From Cercophora sp. LCS_1 (lineage: Eukaryota > Ascomycota > Sordariomycetes > Sordariales > Lasiosphaeriaceae), in the NCBI GenBank assembly GCA_036250225.1, contig JAPZLL010000009.1:868001-932000 (forward strand): 64,000 nucleotides of DNA, read 5' to 3'. The translations under genes and the position numbers were made by a program. Of the stretch, positions 43,844 to 54,031 are shown one piece after another; position 1 is the first letter of the stretch; each line of letters starts with the position of its first letter. The notes under the pieces are model-generated. The model searched no databases. It had not been told where the DNA came from and saw only the letters and a program-made list of their open reading frames with translations.

Positions 43844-46800
43844 ATGCTACAATTGGCCCGCGGCGGCCGTCGACAGTTGACCTCAGCATTCATCTGCAGT
43901 GCATGCCGCTCACATCCGCCGACGCCCCGGAGGTTTACGACAAGTCGCATCAATGGGGCCAAAGGCAATGCGGCGGACGCGAACACTGCGGCCTCTGCCG
44001 AAGGGACCGTACCTCCGGATCCGCCAGCGGTGAAAAATGGGAGGATGAAGGCTATTGAGGAAGCAGAACCGGAAGCCGACAACACAGGACCAAACCCTCG
44101 GCGGGTGTTGTCGAGACTGGAAAAAAAGGAGACGGAGGCAGGTCCGACTGCTGCGGAGGAGCTTGCCGACGACATGAGACCGAAGGCTCGACGGGTATTG
44201 TCGAGACCCGAAAAAGGGGGGATAGATGCAGGTCCGTCTAAGGAGGAGGTTGCCCCCAGTGCGCAGCAATACGAGGAACCGAAAACGAGACGGAGAAGGG
44301 GCAGGCCGTCAGGACACGACGCTCAAGCCGAACCGGAGGAGGGGGAAGCAAGCGAGACAGCATACGATGAATACACCAACGAAGTAAGGGCATCCGATTG
44401 CTTTCCCAGGAAAGTTTGGTTGAAGCGGCGCTTGATACCTCCCCGTCTCCAGTACGGTTTGGACAGAGTTCTGTTTAACCCTGGCCCCTACCTCCTCCAG
44501 GATTCTCGCTCTAGAGTCTACAACTTTGACCCCTACCTCGCTCGCATTATGCCCGCCGAGGAGTTCGACTTTCAGGCGTTGAGGAAATATGTCACGTCCT
44601 CTAAGGACGAGACATTGATCGCCATGTCCCGAGAACACGGGTGCAAATACACAGGCTCGACCTCCAGCATGACTTCGGTCTTGGCGCATTTTCACTACCT
44701 TTTGTCTGCGTGGCGTCCTATCAACACTACAACTCTCTCCAAGAGTTTCACCACCTTCAGTCACAACTTCACCCTTGTCAACCGCGCCCCGGCCGCGACT
44801 TTTCTTCACTATAAAGATGGCGTGTATGCTATCGACGCTGACAAGCAATTTGACAGCGGCACGATTCTGAGTATGCTGGGGAAATCTATGGAGAAGCTGC
44901 TCACCGTTCCTAAAGAAAAGTTTGAGCTGTACCGGAAACGCAATTCTGACGCCCTGCCAGACGAGGAGCGCAACGCTCCAGAATCTTTCAACTACACCAT
45001 CCTGGGCGATTTTATGATGCGTTCCCAGCTCGATGCCTATGATCCAATGGTGCCGAATGGTGGCCTTTTTGACCTCAAGACCAGGGCCGTCGTCACCATT
45101 CGAATGGACGCACGGAATCCAAAGAAAGGCGACTCGTACGAGATCATCCGGCGCCACGGTAACTGGCAGTCGTATGAGCGCGAGTACTTCGACATGATGC
45201 GTTCCGCCTTCCTCAAGTATTCGTTGCAGGTCCGTATGGGCCGGATGGACGGCATTTTTGTCGCGTTTCACAACACCAAACGCATATTCGGATTCCAATA
45301 CATCCCGCTCGAGGAGATGGACCTAGCCCTTCACGGCACATCGCATTTGGCCCTCGGCGCGTCAGAATTCAGACTGAGCGTCCATTTGTTGAATAAGGTC
45401 TTGGACAGAGCCACCAAGCGATTCCCAGAACAGACTCTTCGCCTCTTCTTTGAGACAAAGTCGACCACCAAAGTACCATCGATGTATATTTTTGCGAAGC
45501 CTGTCACTCCAGAGGAAGTCGCGGCCGTACAGGACGCGGCCGAAGCCCGGGCGGAGGAATTCGAACGTAAAATGTCAGGTTCGTACCAAGCTGATGCACC
45601 AACAGAGACTGTCGAGTCCTCAGTCACAGAGGGAAAGCCGCAGCAAAGCCTTGAAGAAGAGTCTGCGGAAATTGCTATTAAAATCTGGGAAAATTTGCTG
45701 GACCACGTGGGGCGGATACTGGACGAGAAGGACCAGGGCGCAATGAGCACGCGGGATGTGATCGAGATGGCGTTGCGGGAAACCGGGCTGCTGGGAACCG
45801 ACGAAACCACCGAGGCGGAGCATTATATCAACTCGGTAGTAGATGCGTTCTCATTGACCAACGAGCCTGCCGTCTCGGAATCCTCGGTCGCGGAGACTCC
45901 TTATGAACCTTCGATGCTGGAACTATTTGGCCGACTGACAGTCGAGCGAGTCATCCAGGATGAGCCCTCGACACAATTCATCAAGTTCCAGGAAGTCGTC
46001 AAAGGCATGATCATGGACTCCCGGAACATGGTAATCGAGGAAGGCGCCGAAGAAGGCATCGAAGAAGGTATCGAGGATGCAGACATGCAAACCGCCACTC
46101 CTGAGTCCTTCAAGGAGAGTCTCAAACCAGCCGAAGAAGGCGTAGAGCAATATGAGGCCGAAGATCTCGAAGGCGAAGACGTGTTCGGCATGGTCCTCAC
46201 GGTGCAAAATGAAGTCCGTGGCGAGCCAGTTGTGCGTCCGGACCGCGTGGAACACTCCTCTGACTGGACCGTCAAGTATAAGATCAAGGAGCTTTCGCCC
46301 GCTATGGCCCGTCGGGCGTTCCAGGTGGTTGTCCGACGCAGGAGACGCATCTTTGAGGGCGCCGGGACGGGCGGTGCACGCAGTTCATTCTATGGCAAGA
46401 TGCTGCGAAAATACTCAAAGTTGGGTCATATTCGTCGCCGGGCAGAGGAGGCTCGGTCTAGGAGGCGACCCGTCCGCGTCTATGGATGGGAAAAATCGCT
46501 CAAGTACTCTGATGTTTTTGGCTCGGAGCGTCAGAAAGGCTTCAACGGGAGAAGGACGGGACGATACTCTGAACCATCGAGGGCGCCTGAATATCGGAAG
46601 GGCCGCGCTGACCGATTTTCGGAATCAATGCCAGCCTCCCGGGAAAGGAAATACGACAGTAGTAAACCGCCGAGACGGGCGCCAAGGCCCCACTCGTCGA
46701 CGGTCTTCCGGTCCTTGTACTCGGACTCTGTAATGGAAGATAGCGTCTTGCCAGAGATAGTCAAGGAACGGGAGGAGATGTCCTCGAAGGATGAGGCAAA

Positions 46801-47245
46801 GGCGTCCGAAGAACCGAAACCGTGCTCCGCAAGGGAAGATGGCGCCTTGGCGGGGACACCCAACGCGTCGGAGGCGGTGTCCTTGAAGGATGACGCAAAG
46901 GTGGCCCTGACGAACACCCTCAAGACTTCCGATGAACCGAAACCGCCCTCCGCAAGCGAACTGGGCACCGCACTCGCTAAGCTGAGAGCCTTGAAGCAGC
47001 AGTTAGCGCAAGTCGAGGAGATTCTGGCCCGTGGACAGACAAACTCCGCGGGTAGGGAACCCGCATCAGACAAGGTAGAAAAGGCGCAAGAGGTGAAAGA
47101 AGCCACCAAAGACAAAGAGGCGGACAACGAAAAGAAAGCACAACGACCCAACTGGGGTGCCAAAACCCCCGAGGGCAAGGAGGATGAATCATGGTTCGAA
47201 AAGGACGAGAAGAAACCAAAGGATGGGGGTTGGTGGCCGTTTTAA
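43844..47245 (+). CDS. PET127: Mitochondrial RNA-processing protein Pet127
   Basis: A single exon of 1133 residues. Residues 1-35 look like a mitochondrial presequence (MLQLARGGRRQLTSAF, basic and lacking acids, then RRFTTS). The Pet127 domain spans about 205-560, with PYLARIMPAEEFDFQAL, YTGSTSSMTSVLAHFHYLLSAW, FLHYKDGVYAIDADKQFD and MLGKSMEKLL. In yeast Pet127 is a membrane-associated mitochondrial protein needed for 5' processing and turnover of mitochondrial RNAs, and the domain is related to PD-(D/E)XK nucleases. Oddities: the protein is longer than the yeast one (about 800 residues) because of a charged C-terminal half; residues 82-100 and 112-131 are a duplicated segment (RRVLSR, then AGP); and RRRRGRPSG at 149-157 resembles an AT-hook. 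The start is the first ATG of the frame and gives the expected presequence. Confidence 0.93.
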   Translation: MLQLARGGRRQLTSAFICSACRSHPPTPRRFTTSRINGAKGNAADANTAASAEGTVPPDPPAVKNGRMKAIEEAEPEADNTGPNPRRVLSRLEKKETEAGPTAAEELADDMRPKARRVLSRPEKGGIDAGPSKEEVAPSAQQYEEPKTRRRRGRPSGHDAQAEPEEGEASETAYDEYTNEVRASDCFPRKVWLKRRLIPPRLQYGLDRVLFNPGPYLLQDSRSRVYNFDPYLARIMPAEEFDFQALRKYVTSSKDETLIAMSREHGCKYTGSTSSMTSVLAHFHYLLSAWRPINTTTLSKSFTTFSHNFTLVNRAPAATFLHYKDGVYAIDADKQFDSGTILSMLGKSMEKLLTVPKEKFELYRKRNSDALPDEERNAPESFNYTILGDFMMRSQLDAYDPMVPNGGLFDLKTRAVVTIRMDARNPKKGDSYEIIRRHGNWQSYEREYFDMMRSAFLKYSLQVRMGRMDGIFVAFHNTKRIFGFQYIPLEEMDLALHGTSHLALGASEFRLSVHLLNKVLDRATKRFPEQTLRLFFETKSTTKVPSMYIFAKPVTPEEVAAVQDAAEARAEEFERKMSGSYQADAPTETVESSVTEGKPQQSLEEESAEIAIKIWENLLDHVGRILDEKDQGAMSTRDVIEMALRETGLLGTDETTEAEHYINSVVDAFSLTNEPAVSESSVAETPYEPSMLELFGRLTVERVIQDEPSTQFIKFQEVVKGMIMDSRNMVIEEGAEEGIEEGIEDADMQTATPESFKESLKPAEEGVEQYEAEDLEGEDVFGMVLTVQNEVRGEPVVRPDRVEHSSDWTVKYKIKELSPAMARRAFQVVVRRRRRIFEGAGTGGARSSFYGKMLRKYSKLGHIRRRAEEARSRRRPVRVYGWEKSLKYSDVFGSERQKGFNGRRTGRYSEPSRAPEYRKGRADRFSESMPASRERKYDSSKPPRRAPRPHSSTVFRSLYSDSVMEDSVLPEIVKEREEMSSKDEAKASEEPKPCSAREDGALAGTPNASEAVSLKDDAKVALTNTLKTSDEPKPPSASELGTALAKLRALKQQLAQVEEILARGQTNSAGREPASDKVEKAQEVKEATKDKEADNEKKAQRPNWGAKTPEGKEDESWFEKDEKKPKDGGWWPF

Positions 47246-48198
47246 AGACAACAAACTCATTGGACGCATCATTGGCGTTACGAGGCGACAGGCATTGGGT
47301 ATGCTTCTCACAGCCATGTTGACAGGGGGGAAAAATAGTGTACATGTAAACTGTAGGATAGAAACGTGAAGGACAGGGGTGGAGAAAGGGAAATTCCACT
47401 CGTGGAGTTGTATGATATACGACCAACGGAAATCAACACTGCCCTGATGAGGTTTGGGCTGTGTAGGTTGATAAGCGGCTCCGCCAAACTGGCCGCGGGA
47501 GGACGACGGACCGGGTCCTGGGCGGGACGAACGAGAATTTACACAACACATAATTACTGACTTGCCCTGGTGAATCGTGATTGAAGCTTGCCATGGCTGG
47601 CTGGAACTTGAGTTGCTTACCGTGCAGGACAGATAGACTTGTAGTTGAAAATATTGTTACTGAACCCCCGTTACTGCCTTGTAATATCATCTCTCCTGGC
47701 ACCTTCATCACGCCTCAAATCCGGAGGGCCATCCGAGTTCTTGTGCTCAACACAACCATGGTACTGTGATCTCTCACAACTTGGGAAACGCAAATGCTTA
47801 AATACATGTCTTGTATTCTTATGGTTCATGATCAAACATTACCCGCCATCTGTCAACCTCTTTTGTGACAACTAGCTCGGCCTGCCTCAAAATAAACATG
47901 CGCTTCCCATTCCCCAACCACCCAGGCTCAAGTCCCTGGTTTTCATTTCCACCAAAGGAACGACTTTGGACAGGAATATGTGCCAAACGCAAACCCAACG
48001 CCGATGCTATGCAATAATCAAGTGTACATCAAGGAAAGATTACGGCATGCTTTTTGCTTCCGTTTTCCCGTGCCTTATTGTCAAGATCGATCTCTCTCGC
48101 GGCCCAGACATAATAACAGGGGTATCGTCCCTCCGATTCGTCTCGCAAACAGCCTTTCTCGGTTGAGCCTTGGAGAATCCTTCTGTAGGCTGGCAACC
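47246..48198. other. Convergent 3' flanks of PET127 and the rhomboid gene
   Basis: A 950-base tail-to-tail region. It has A/T-rich runs fitting polyadenylation on either strand and no recognisable gene. Confidence 0.6.
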
Positions 48199-49919
48199 TC
48201 AAAGCTTGCTGAAAAGGTCACGCTTACTTGATTGGTTCGCAGTAATTTGCAGGTTGCCGGTTTCGCACCAGTTGTTGACGGGCTGCACCATGTTAGTAGG
48301 GCTCGACTGATTTGTAACAAGATAGATATCTTACCAAACAACTGAGATACTTGCACCAATCGCAAGTATTGTGGTAGATGTAAAAGTTGTTGAGCAACAG
48401 AATGAACACCACAAAAACCAGAATCAACGCGCCTGCACGAATGAGCCACCAGGCCCACCAGAGGGGCTTGCGTCCCTTGAAGAAGCCCACTGGGTTCTTG
48501 AAGAACGACGGGGGTGTGCCTGACTCTGCGAAGCCCGTGTTGACCTGAGCATACGGGGTGTCCTCTCCGATGCGGCGTCTGAGCGAATTGGGCGAGTGCA
48601 GGACGCAAATGCCGAGTGCCAAACCCATCAAAAAGCCGCCAATGTGTGAGAAGTTGTCCAGACCCGGGAGCAATCCCAGGACAAAGGAAATAATAATGTC
48701 GAGGAAAATAAGCAGCAGATCCTTGATGGGATTGACGCGATCCTTCCACGAATAGAGCAGGTCCAGCAGGGTCAGTGCGATGACGCCGAACAAAGAACCG
48801 GAAGCTCCCGTCGAGGAAATACCCGTTGCCGCAAAGTTGCCGCCCATGACAAAGCCGAAAATGCCCGAGCTAATGTAGACCAAGAAGAACCGCACCGACC
48901 CAATCGACTTTTCCATATCTCTTCCCATGGTGAGCTGGAGCAGCAGATTGAACCCGATGTGGATAAGACCCGCGTGGAGGAACATGGGAATGATGAATCG
49001 GAACCACTGATTTGGCTCGGGCTTCTGGTCCGCTGTTGCTGTCGAGTTGTAGAACGGCTCGGGGACTCCACCAAAGCCGCACAGTTCTGACAGCGTGCAG
49101 TGTTGCGAGGGGCTATTGGGATCCAGTGTGGTTGTATTCGGGCACGGCCAATGGATGACGATCGTCGAGTCCTGCACACCTTTGGTGTTGTGCATACAAG
49201 GGACAAATCGAGCGCCCATGTTGATCAGGATATAGGGTGATGGGCCGATCATGGGGTTGAACTGAGGCTGGGTCATGATGGGAGACCCGGTTGCGATTGC
49301 TATTTCCTGTTAGCGGGTATCATTGGCGCCTGCAAGGCGACCTACAGTTCTTGACGATCTCGCCAATAAACACGGCGACTTGGATAATAGTGAAGATGTA
49401 AACAACCCAGGGTATCCTCTTCTGGTTGGAGCCCAACATTCCCAGCTCGCCAAAACGCACCCGTGGTTTGCGTGACTTCTTCCTCTGTGGCGCTTCGTAA
49501 ACGTGGTCTTGCATCTCGGCGTCTTTGATCGGGCGATTTGGCCCTTGGGGTTCGAGGGGTATGTCATCTGTGCGACCCTGGTAAGCCATATCTTCAGAAG
49601 GAACCCGCGACAGACGCTGGTAGTCCGAGTCCTGCTGACTTAGTTTGTTTTGGCTCGAGGACGGAGTCTGGTGCGTGCTTGCGGGGTAGACGTGGTCGTC
49701 GAAGGGGGTTTCAAAGGGCGACGGACGATGGTTGTTCACAGGCGTCGGCTGCGTGCGGTACGAGGGGGGCGGAGCCGAATACGTTGAGTATGCCGAGGAC
49801 GCTGGCTGGCCGCCTCCAGAGTATCCTCCGCCCGAGTAACCGCCTCCTCCTGAATACCCCGTCGGTTGGTACGTCGGGTCGGGGAGCGGCTTTTGGTTGT
49901 AATAGTCGTTGGCGGCCAT
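48199..49919 (-). CDS. Rhomboid-family intramembrane serine protease (540 aa)
   Basis: Three exons: 49919-49346, 49299-48335 and 48282-48199. Introns are 46 and 52 nt, the second with a CTAAC branch site; phases are 1 and 0. A long cytosolic N-terminus rich in Gly, Ser, Pro and Tyr is followed by the first membrane segment, near residues 170-190 (IPWVVYIFTIIQVAVFI). The rhomboid core follows: the HAGLIHIGFN motif (H300, H305, N309), the active-site serine S358 in TGASGSLFG, and the paired histidine H410 in FSHIGGFLMG. All catalytic residues are present, so it should cleave membrane-spanning substrates, probably in the Golgi, endosome or plasma membrane because no mitochondrial presequence is seen. 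The C-terminal exon adds a short Cys-containing luminal or cytosolic tail. Confidence 0.92.
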
Positions 49920-51620
49920 CCTGACGACGGTCTCAACGACCCGTGTAAGTCTCGCCGAGTGGAGCGAATTTGTGCGCAAAGAGAGCGTGTCCAGTAACGA
50001 GCGATGGACGGCGATTGCGAGGGGGAAACGGGCGAAATGACAGCGAAAGAGCGCTGGTCGGTGCAAAGAAGGACGGCTCGGGAGGGTTGGTGGTATTGAG
50101 GAGAGGGATGCTTGTTGGTCGGTTGCTCCTTGGCGGAGGGTGCAGGGTGGAGTTTGGTGTGCAGGTTTGATGTTTCGGCGGGCGGGTGCAAGGATCCCTG
50201 ACTCCCCCGGAATTCTTCCCTTCTGAGATTGCGTTGCGACGGGCCCGCGCCAGTTTCGGGCCTCAGCTTGCAAACGAGAAAGCCAACCCAATCTCCTTAC
50301 AAACTTTCGAACCTGCCAAATTCAGCGCAAGCGTGGCGGATAATCGTAGGTCTGAGCCGCTAGCACGGAACCGCGTGAATTTCGTTGGGAAGGACAGGTT
50401 GGGAAGTGTTGTTGCTTGGAGATGCTCCAAGAACCAGATCTCAGCTTCGGGAGTGAGATGCTGAAGGCTGAAGAGGAAAGAACTGGCTGCGGCAGGAAAA
50501 GTCCCGAGACCAAGGACACCAGAGGCTGGGGCTTTCAGCTTCATCTGACTGGCGGGCTACCTCCACTGCCGAAGGCTTGCACCGATCCAAGCTGGAGCTG
50601 ACGTCTTCGTTGCCAGGGGCTGGACTTTTCTTGCATTCCCTCAGGCTTCAACTCTCGCCCACGCTGGCATTTTCCAGGTTTGCCCTGTCGAGCACAGCGC
50701 TGGGAGGCAAACCGAAGGAAGATCAGTGGATTCGCATGAACCCTTTCCCCCTTTGCATGCTTCTGTTTTTGGAAATGCAGGCTATGACGGGCGGGTTTCA
50801 CGTCATTGCAGTGCGTCTGCACCACTAGAAATCGTCAGACCGGCCCTGACCAGACCCGACCGTCTTCGACCCGTTGCTGGGCCCCTCTGATCATGCAACC
50901 TCGGACGGCAGCGATGCTTGTGGCTGTGTTACGATGTGGTGTCTCAGCCGCGTTGTTACGTGTTGTCATCACGAATCCAACTACAGCTCAGGAGACATCA
51001 CGGGCTTAGGCACGTGGAACGACAGGTCTCAGCAATTGCCAAAGACCAAAAGACGAAATTCGTCGCCATCAGGGTGAGATCAGGGTCCAGGATGCGAGCC
51101 CAGACCCGGCGGTTTGTTTCTCTGGGACAAGCCACAACTTGGCAGTCAGGAGCTTGAAAATCCCCGCGATCTCCTGCTTGCCGACTAACGTATTCATGCA
51201 CCCGCGAGATCAATTGTTCAGACAGATCGAGAGCTGTTCCAACAGACTCAACCGACCACCCTGCATGGTGGAATCGGATACGTTTAGCTCACTTGACATG
51301 TCGTGAATATCGGTGCATTACATGTGCTGGTAAAAGCATCAGCGACGAAGATGGGCTCACTTCCGTATTTCCGTAGCTCCTGCTTTTGCGCAATGTGGCT
51401 AGCGGGTGTCCTTTCTCGAAGCTCCGCGAATGTCAAACAACCAGGTGCTCCCGCCCGCGACAAGATAATGCATGGAGGGGTCCGCTTTTTTTTCTCAGTC
51501 GCAAGAAGGAGCTCCTGGTGACAGCAAAAACTTCTGCCTTTCGGCTCCCCAACAAGCTTCTCGTCTTCCCTTCTTTCTAAAACCTCAATCAGAACCAGAA
51601 GCGACATCGGTACCTTCGAA
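49920..51620. other. Divergent upstream region of the rhomboid and lysine-rich protein genes
   Basis: A 1.7 kb head-to-head region that must contain both promoters. No gene or RNA is recognised. Open frames within it (for example 50186-50464) are short and overlap shadows. Confidence 0.6.
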
Positions 51621-52524
51621 ATGGCGAAAGATCGCACCGGCGAGGCCACCGGCGAGGCCAAGGTGAAGGCTCCAAAGACCTCCGCCGACAAGGTCAGGAA
51701 GCCCAAGGACAAGAAGGAGAAGAAGGAAAAGAAAGGTAAGAAGGCCAAGAAGATTGAGGAGGAGCTCGCCAAGCAACCCGAGGCAGAGTCTTCAGACGAG
51801 TCGGTCGCAGAGGAGCCCATCGCCGTTCCTGAGAAGGCAGAGACGAAGCAAGAGGTGAGAGACGGCTTTTCAGAACGCATTCTTCTATAGTTTGGATGCT
51901 TACCATATTATACAGGCTTCTGAGGACTTTATTCCCCTCGAGAGCTCCGAGGAAGACGCGAAGCCGGCCAAAAAGGGCTTAGAAGCGAATGGGAAGCTGC
52001 AGAAGAAAGCTGCCAAGGAGGCCAGGAAGAAGGCCAAGAAGGAGAAAGAGGAGCAAAAGAAGGCAAAAGCCGCGGCACGGCCTCTCTTCGTGATCGACAC
52101 CAAGGGATCCAAAACCAAGACCGAAAACGACTCGGACTCCGAATCTGACTCCGACTCAGACAAAGACGAGAAGCCCAGGAAGGGTGGCAAGCAGAAGTCG
52201 ATGGAACTGCTCGTCCAAGAAGCGGAGATCAAGGCAACCAAGGGACTTACCCGGCCAGGGCGTAGAGAGCTTATTCTGCAGGCCCGCCAGAAAGAGAAGA
52301 TCGCAAAGAAACTGGGTGTCGATTCCACGGATCCCAAGGTCGAGAAGGCGCTTCAGGAGTGGATCGAGAAGCGAAAAGGGATGCTGGCGAAGGTTGATGA
52401 GAGACGTAAGGAACGCCAACAGAAGAAGGCTGCCAGACGCTCTCACAAGATGAAAGAGAAGTCCAGGCAGAAGAAGGAGAAGGAGCAGGCAAAGAAAGCT
52501 GAGGCTACTGCTGCTCCCTCTTAG
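51621..52524 (+). CDS. Lysine-rich, probably nuclear or nucleolar protein (280 aa)
   Basis: Two exons, 51621-51854 and 51916-52524, with a 61-nt GTGAGA...CAG intron in phase 0. The protein is extremely rich in Lys, Glu and Ala. Residues 30-55 are a KKEKK-type basic run; a Ser/Asp acidic stretch (SDSESDSDSD) sits near 145-160. The C-terminal part from about 180 has a more regular sequence (TRPGRRELILQARQKEKIA, then KVEKALQEWIEKRKGM) that looks like a conserved helical segment. The charge pattern resembles ribosome-biogenesis and nucleolar factors, but no named family is recognised. Short promoter-proximal runs of C/T occur before the start. Confidence 0.85.
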
Positions 52525-52928
52525 GTTTCCTGTATCGCATGGCGTCTTTGACATTTGCAGTTTTGTTGGAGTTTTGGAAGGCGTTGAGGACTACCCAGTC
52601 GCCGGTCTCTCAGTTGAGTGACATGTGCAGGCATTCGATCAGAGATTCCCAGGATAATCGTCCCGAGTGATGTTATATGTTGCAATGTGTTGGCGCTCTG
52701 CGGATATCCTGCCAAGCTGCCCTCAAAATATTTTCCTGGGACCCAGCAGAGTGTCATTCCCAGGGGGCCCAAAGTCCCAAACCTGCAAGTACAGCAGAGT
52801 TATCCCGCAATATGACTACAGTCTTCATACACTATCCCTCTTCACAATTGGTATTCCCAGGAGATTCCGTTACGCCGCCCATGCAAAAGTCACCCATATC
52901 ATACACTCTCCCCTCCCCTCCCCAATCC
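52525..52928. other. Convergent 3' flanks
   Basis: About 400 bases between two tail-to-tail genes. C/T-rich towards the right end. No gene seen. Confidence 0.6.
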
Positions 52929-53552
52929 TCATTTCTTCTCGTCCCCATCCTTCTTCTCCTCACCCTCTTTGTTCTTCTCTCCCTCCTTATTGTCCATCCC
53001 AAAAGCTTCTTTCACCTGCTCCCAAATCAAATCCCCATACCCCCTCCCCTCCTCCCTTCGCTGCCTCTCCTCCTCCATCCTCTTCTCCTTCCAATCAGCT
53101 CCCTCCCCACCATACCAAATCTTGCCCAAAAGCCCCCGTTCATCCGCCTCCCTCTTCCGCCGCCTCTCCTGCTCCATCTGTCTCTGCGCCTCGCTCATAC
53201 CCTCCTCCCGTTTTCGCCTCTCAGCCTCAAGCATCGCCCTGACCTCCCGCGCCCGTTCGGTTGGTAAGCCGTCTCCCGCCGCGGAAACCGAGTTGAGAAC
53301 CTTGGACCAGCGCTCGTTGGAGCGCTCGACGACGGATTTGCCCGTGTAGTCGTACGAGAGCTGGTTGATGGCCCAAAAGGCGCCGGATGTGAGGAAGACG
53401 TTTTGGAAGGTGGAGAAGCCGCGGCGGCCGGGGAGGAAGATGCCGATGGGGGCGACGACGGCTGCGACGAGGGCGGCTGTGTGGAGGGGTGCGGGGGTAC
53501 CGTGGTATTTCTCCTTGGGAGGGTCTGAGGAAGTTGGCGGTTGTGGGGACAT
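52929..53552 (-). CDS. Small membrane protein with charged C-terminal tail (207 aa)
   Basis: A single exon of 207 residues. A Pro-rich start is followed by a hydrophobic segment at about 24-41 (LHTAALVAAVVAPIGIF), then a conserved-looking block RRGFSTFQNVFLTSGAFWAIN with a second weak hydrophobic stretch, and SYDYTG. The remainder is a Glu/Arg/Lys-rich helix ending in a run of Glu and Lys. Similar fungal proteins are, from memory, often labelled rhomboid family membrane protein, but neither a GxSG serine motif nor a catalytic His is present, so it is not a rhomboid protease. Two short membrane segments plus a charged helix suggest an organelle inner- or outer-membrane anchor protein (inference). 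Confidence 0.82.
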   Translation of the reverse strand: MSPQPPTSSDPPKEKYHGTPAPLHTAALVAAVVAPIGIFLPGRRGFSTFQNVFLTSGAFWAINQLSYDYTGKSVVERSNERWSKVLNSVSAAGDGLPTERAREVRAMLEAERRKREEGMSEAQRQMEQERRRKREADERGLLGKIWYGGEGADWKEKRMEEERQRREEGRGYGDLIWEQVKEAFGMDNKEGEKNKEGEEKKDGDEKK

Positions 53553-54031
53553 TTTGAAGGAGATTTTTGGGTCGAAAGGAGGCGGGGGGATTGGATGGGA
53601 GCGCGAAATGATTACGGCTCAATCGTTGGGGCGAGCTGTGGAAGCTTGAAGCTTGGGAACTTGTGAACGCGATGAGCAAAAGATTTGTTATCGATAAGCG
53701 CGATAAAAGACGACCACTCTTGGCACTGGGGGTTTGTTTACTCCCCTGACGGGACTTGGCTTCTCAAACGAAGAATGTAGCTTTGGTTGTCGTTGTTAAT
53801 CACACAACTCCTGTAGTTTTGCAAAGTACAAAAAGATAAGCCATATGAGGCCGACGTAAATCAGGGGTATACGCCGAAAATGCCCGGTCCTGTTAGGGCC
53901 CTGCCATGCCCACCCAGCGCCTGCCAATCCGTTATACATCCATCCCACCGACGGCTGAACTCCGTCGCCGTTAAAAAAAATGCCCCGTGCCGAAACGCCT
54001 AGACTAACACCCACTCAACACCATTGTCATA
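53553..54031. other. Promoter of the small membrane protein gene and 3' flank of MAU2
   Basis: A 480-base tandem spacer. It has a TTATCGATAA-type palindrome near 53687 and no gene. Confidence 0.6.

Noticed and set aside
48081..48749. 222-codon minus frame at the rhomboid locus
   Set aside because: A shadow in another frame of the rhomboid last exons and 3' flank.
52929..53552. Labelling the 207-residue membrane protein as a rhomboid protease
   Set aside because: No GxSG serine motif and no catalytic histidine, in contrast to the true rhomboid at 48199-49919.
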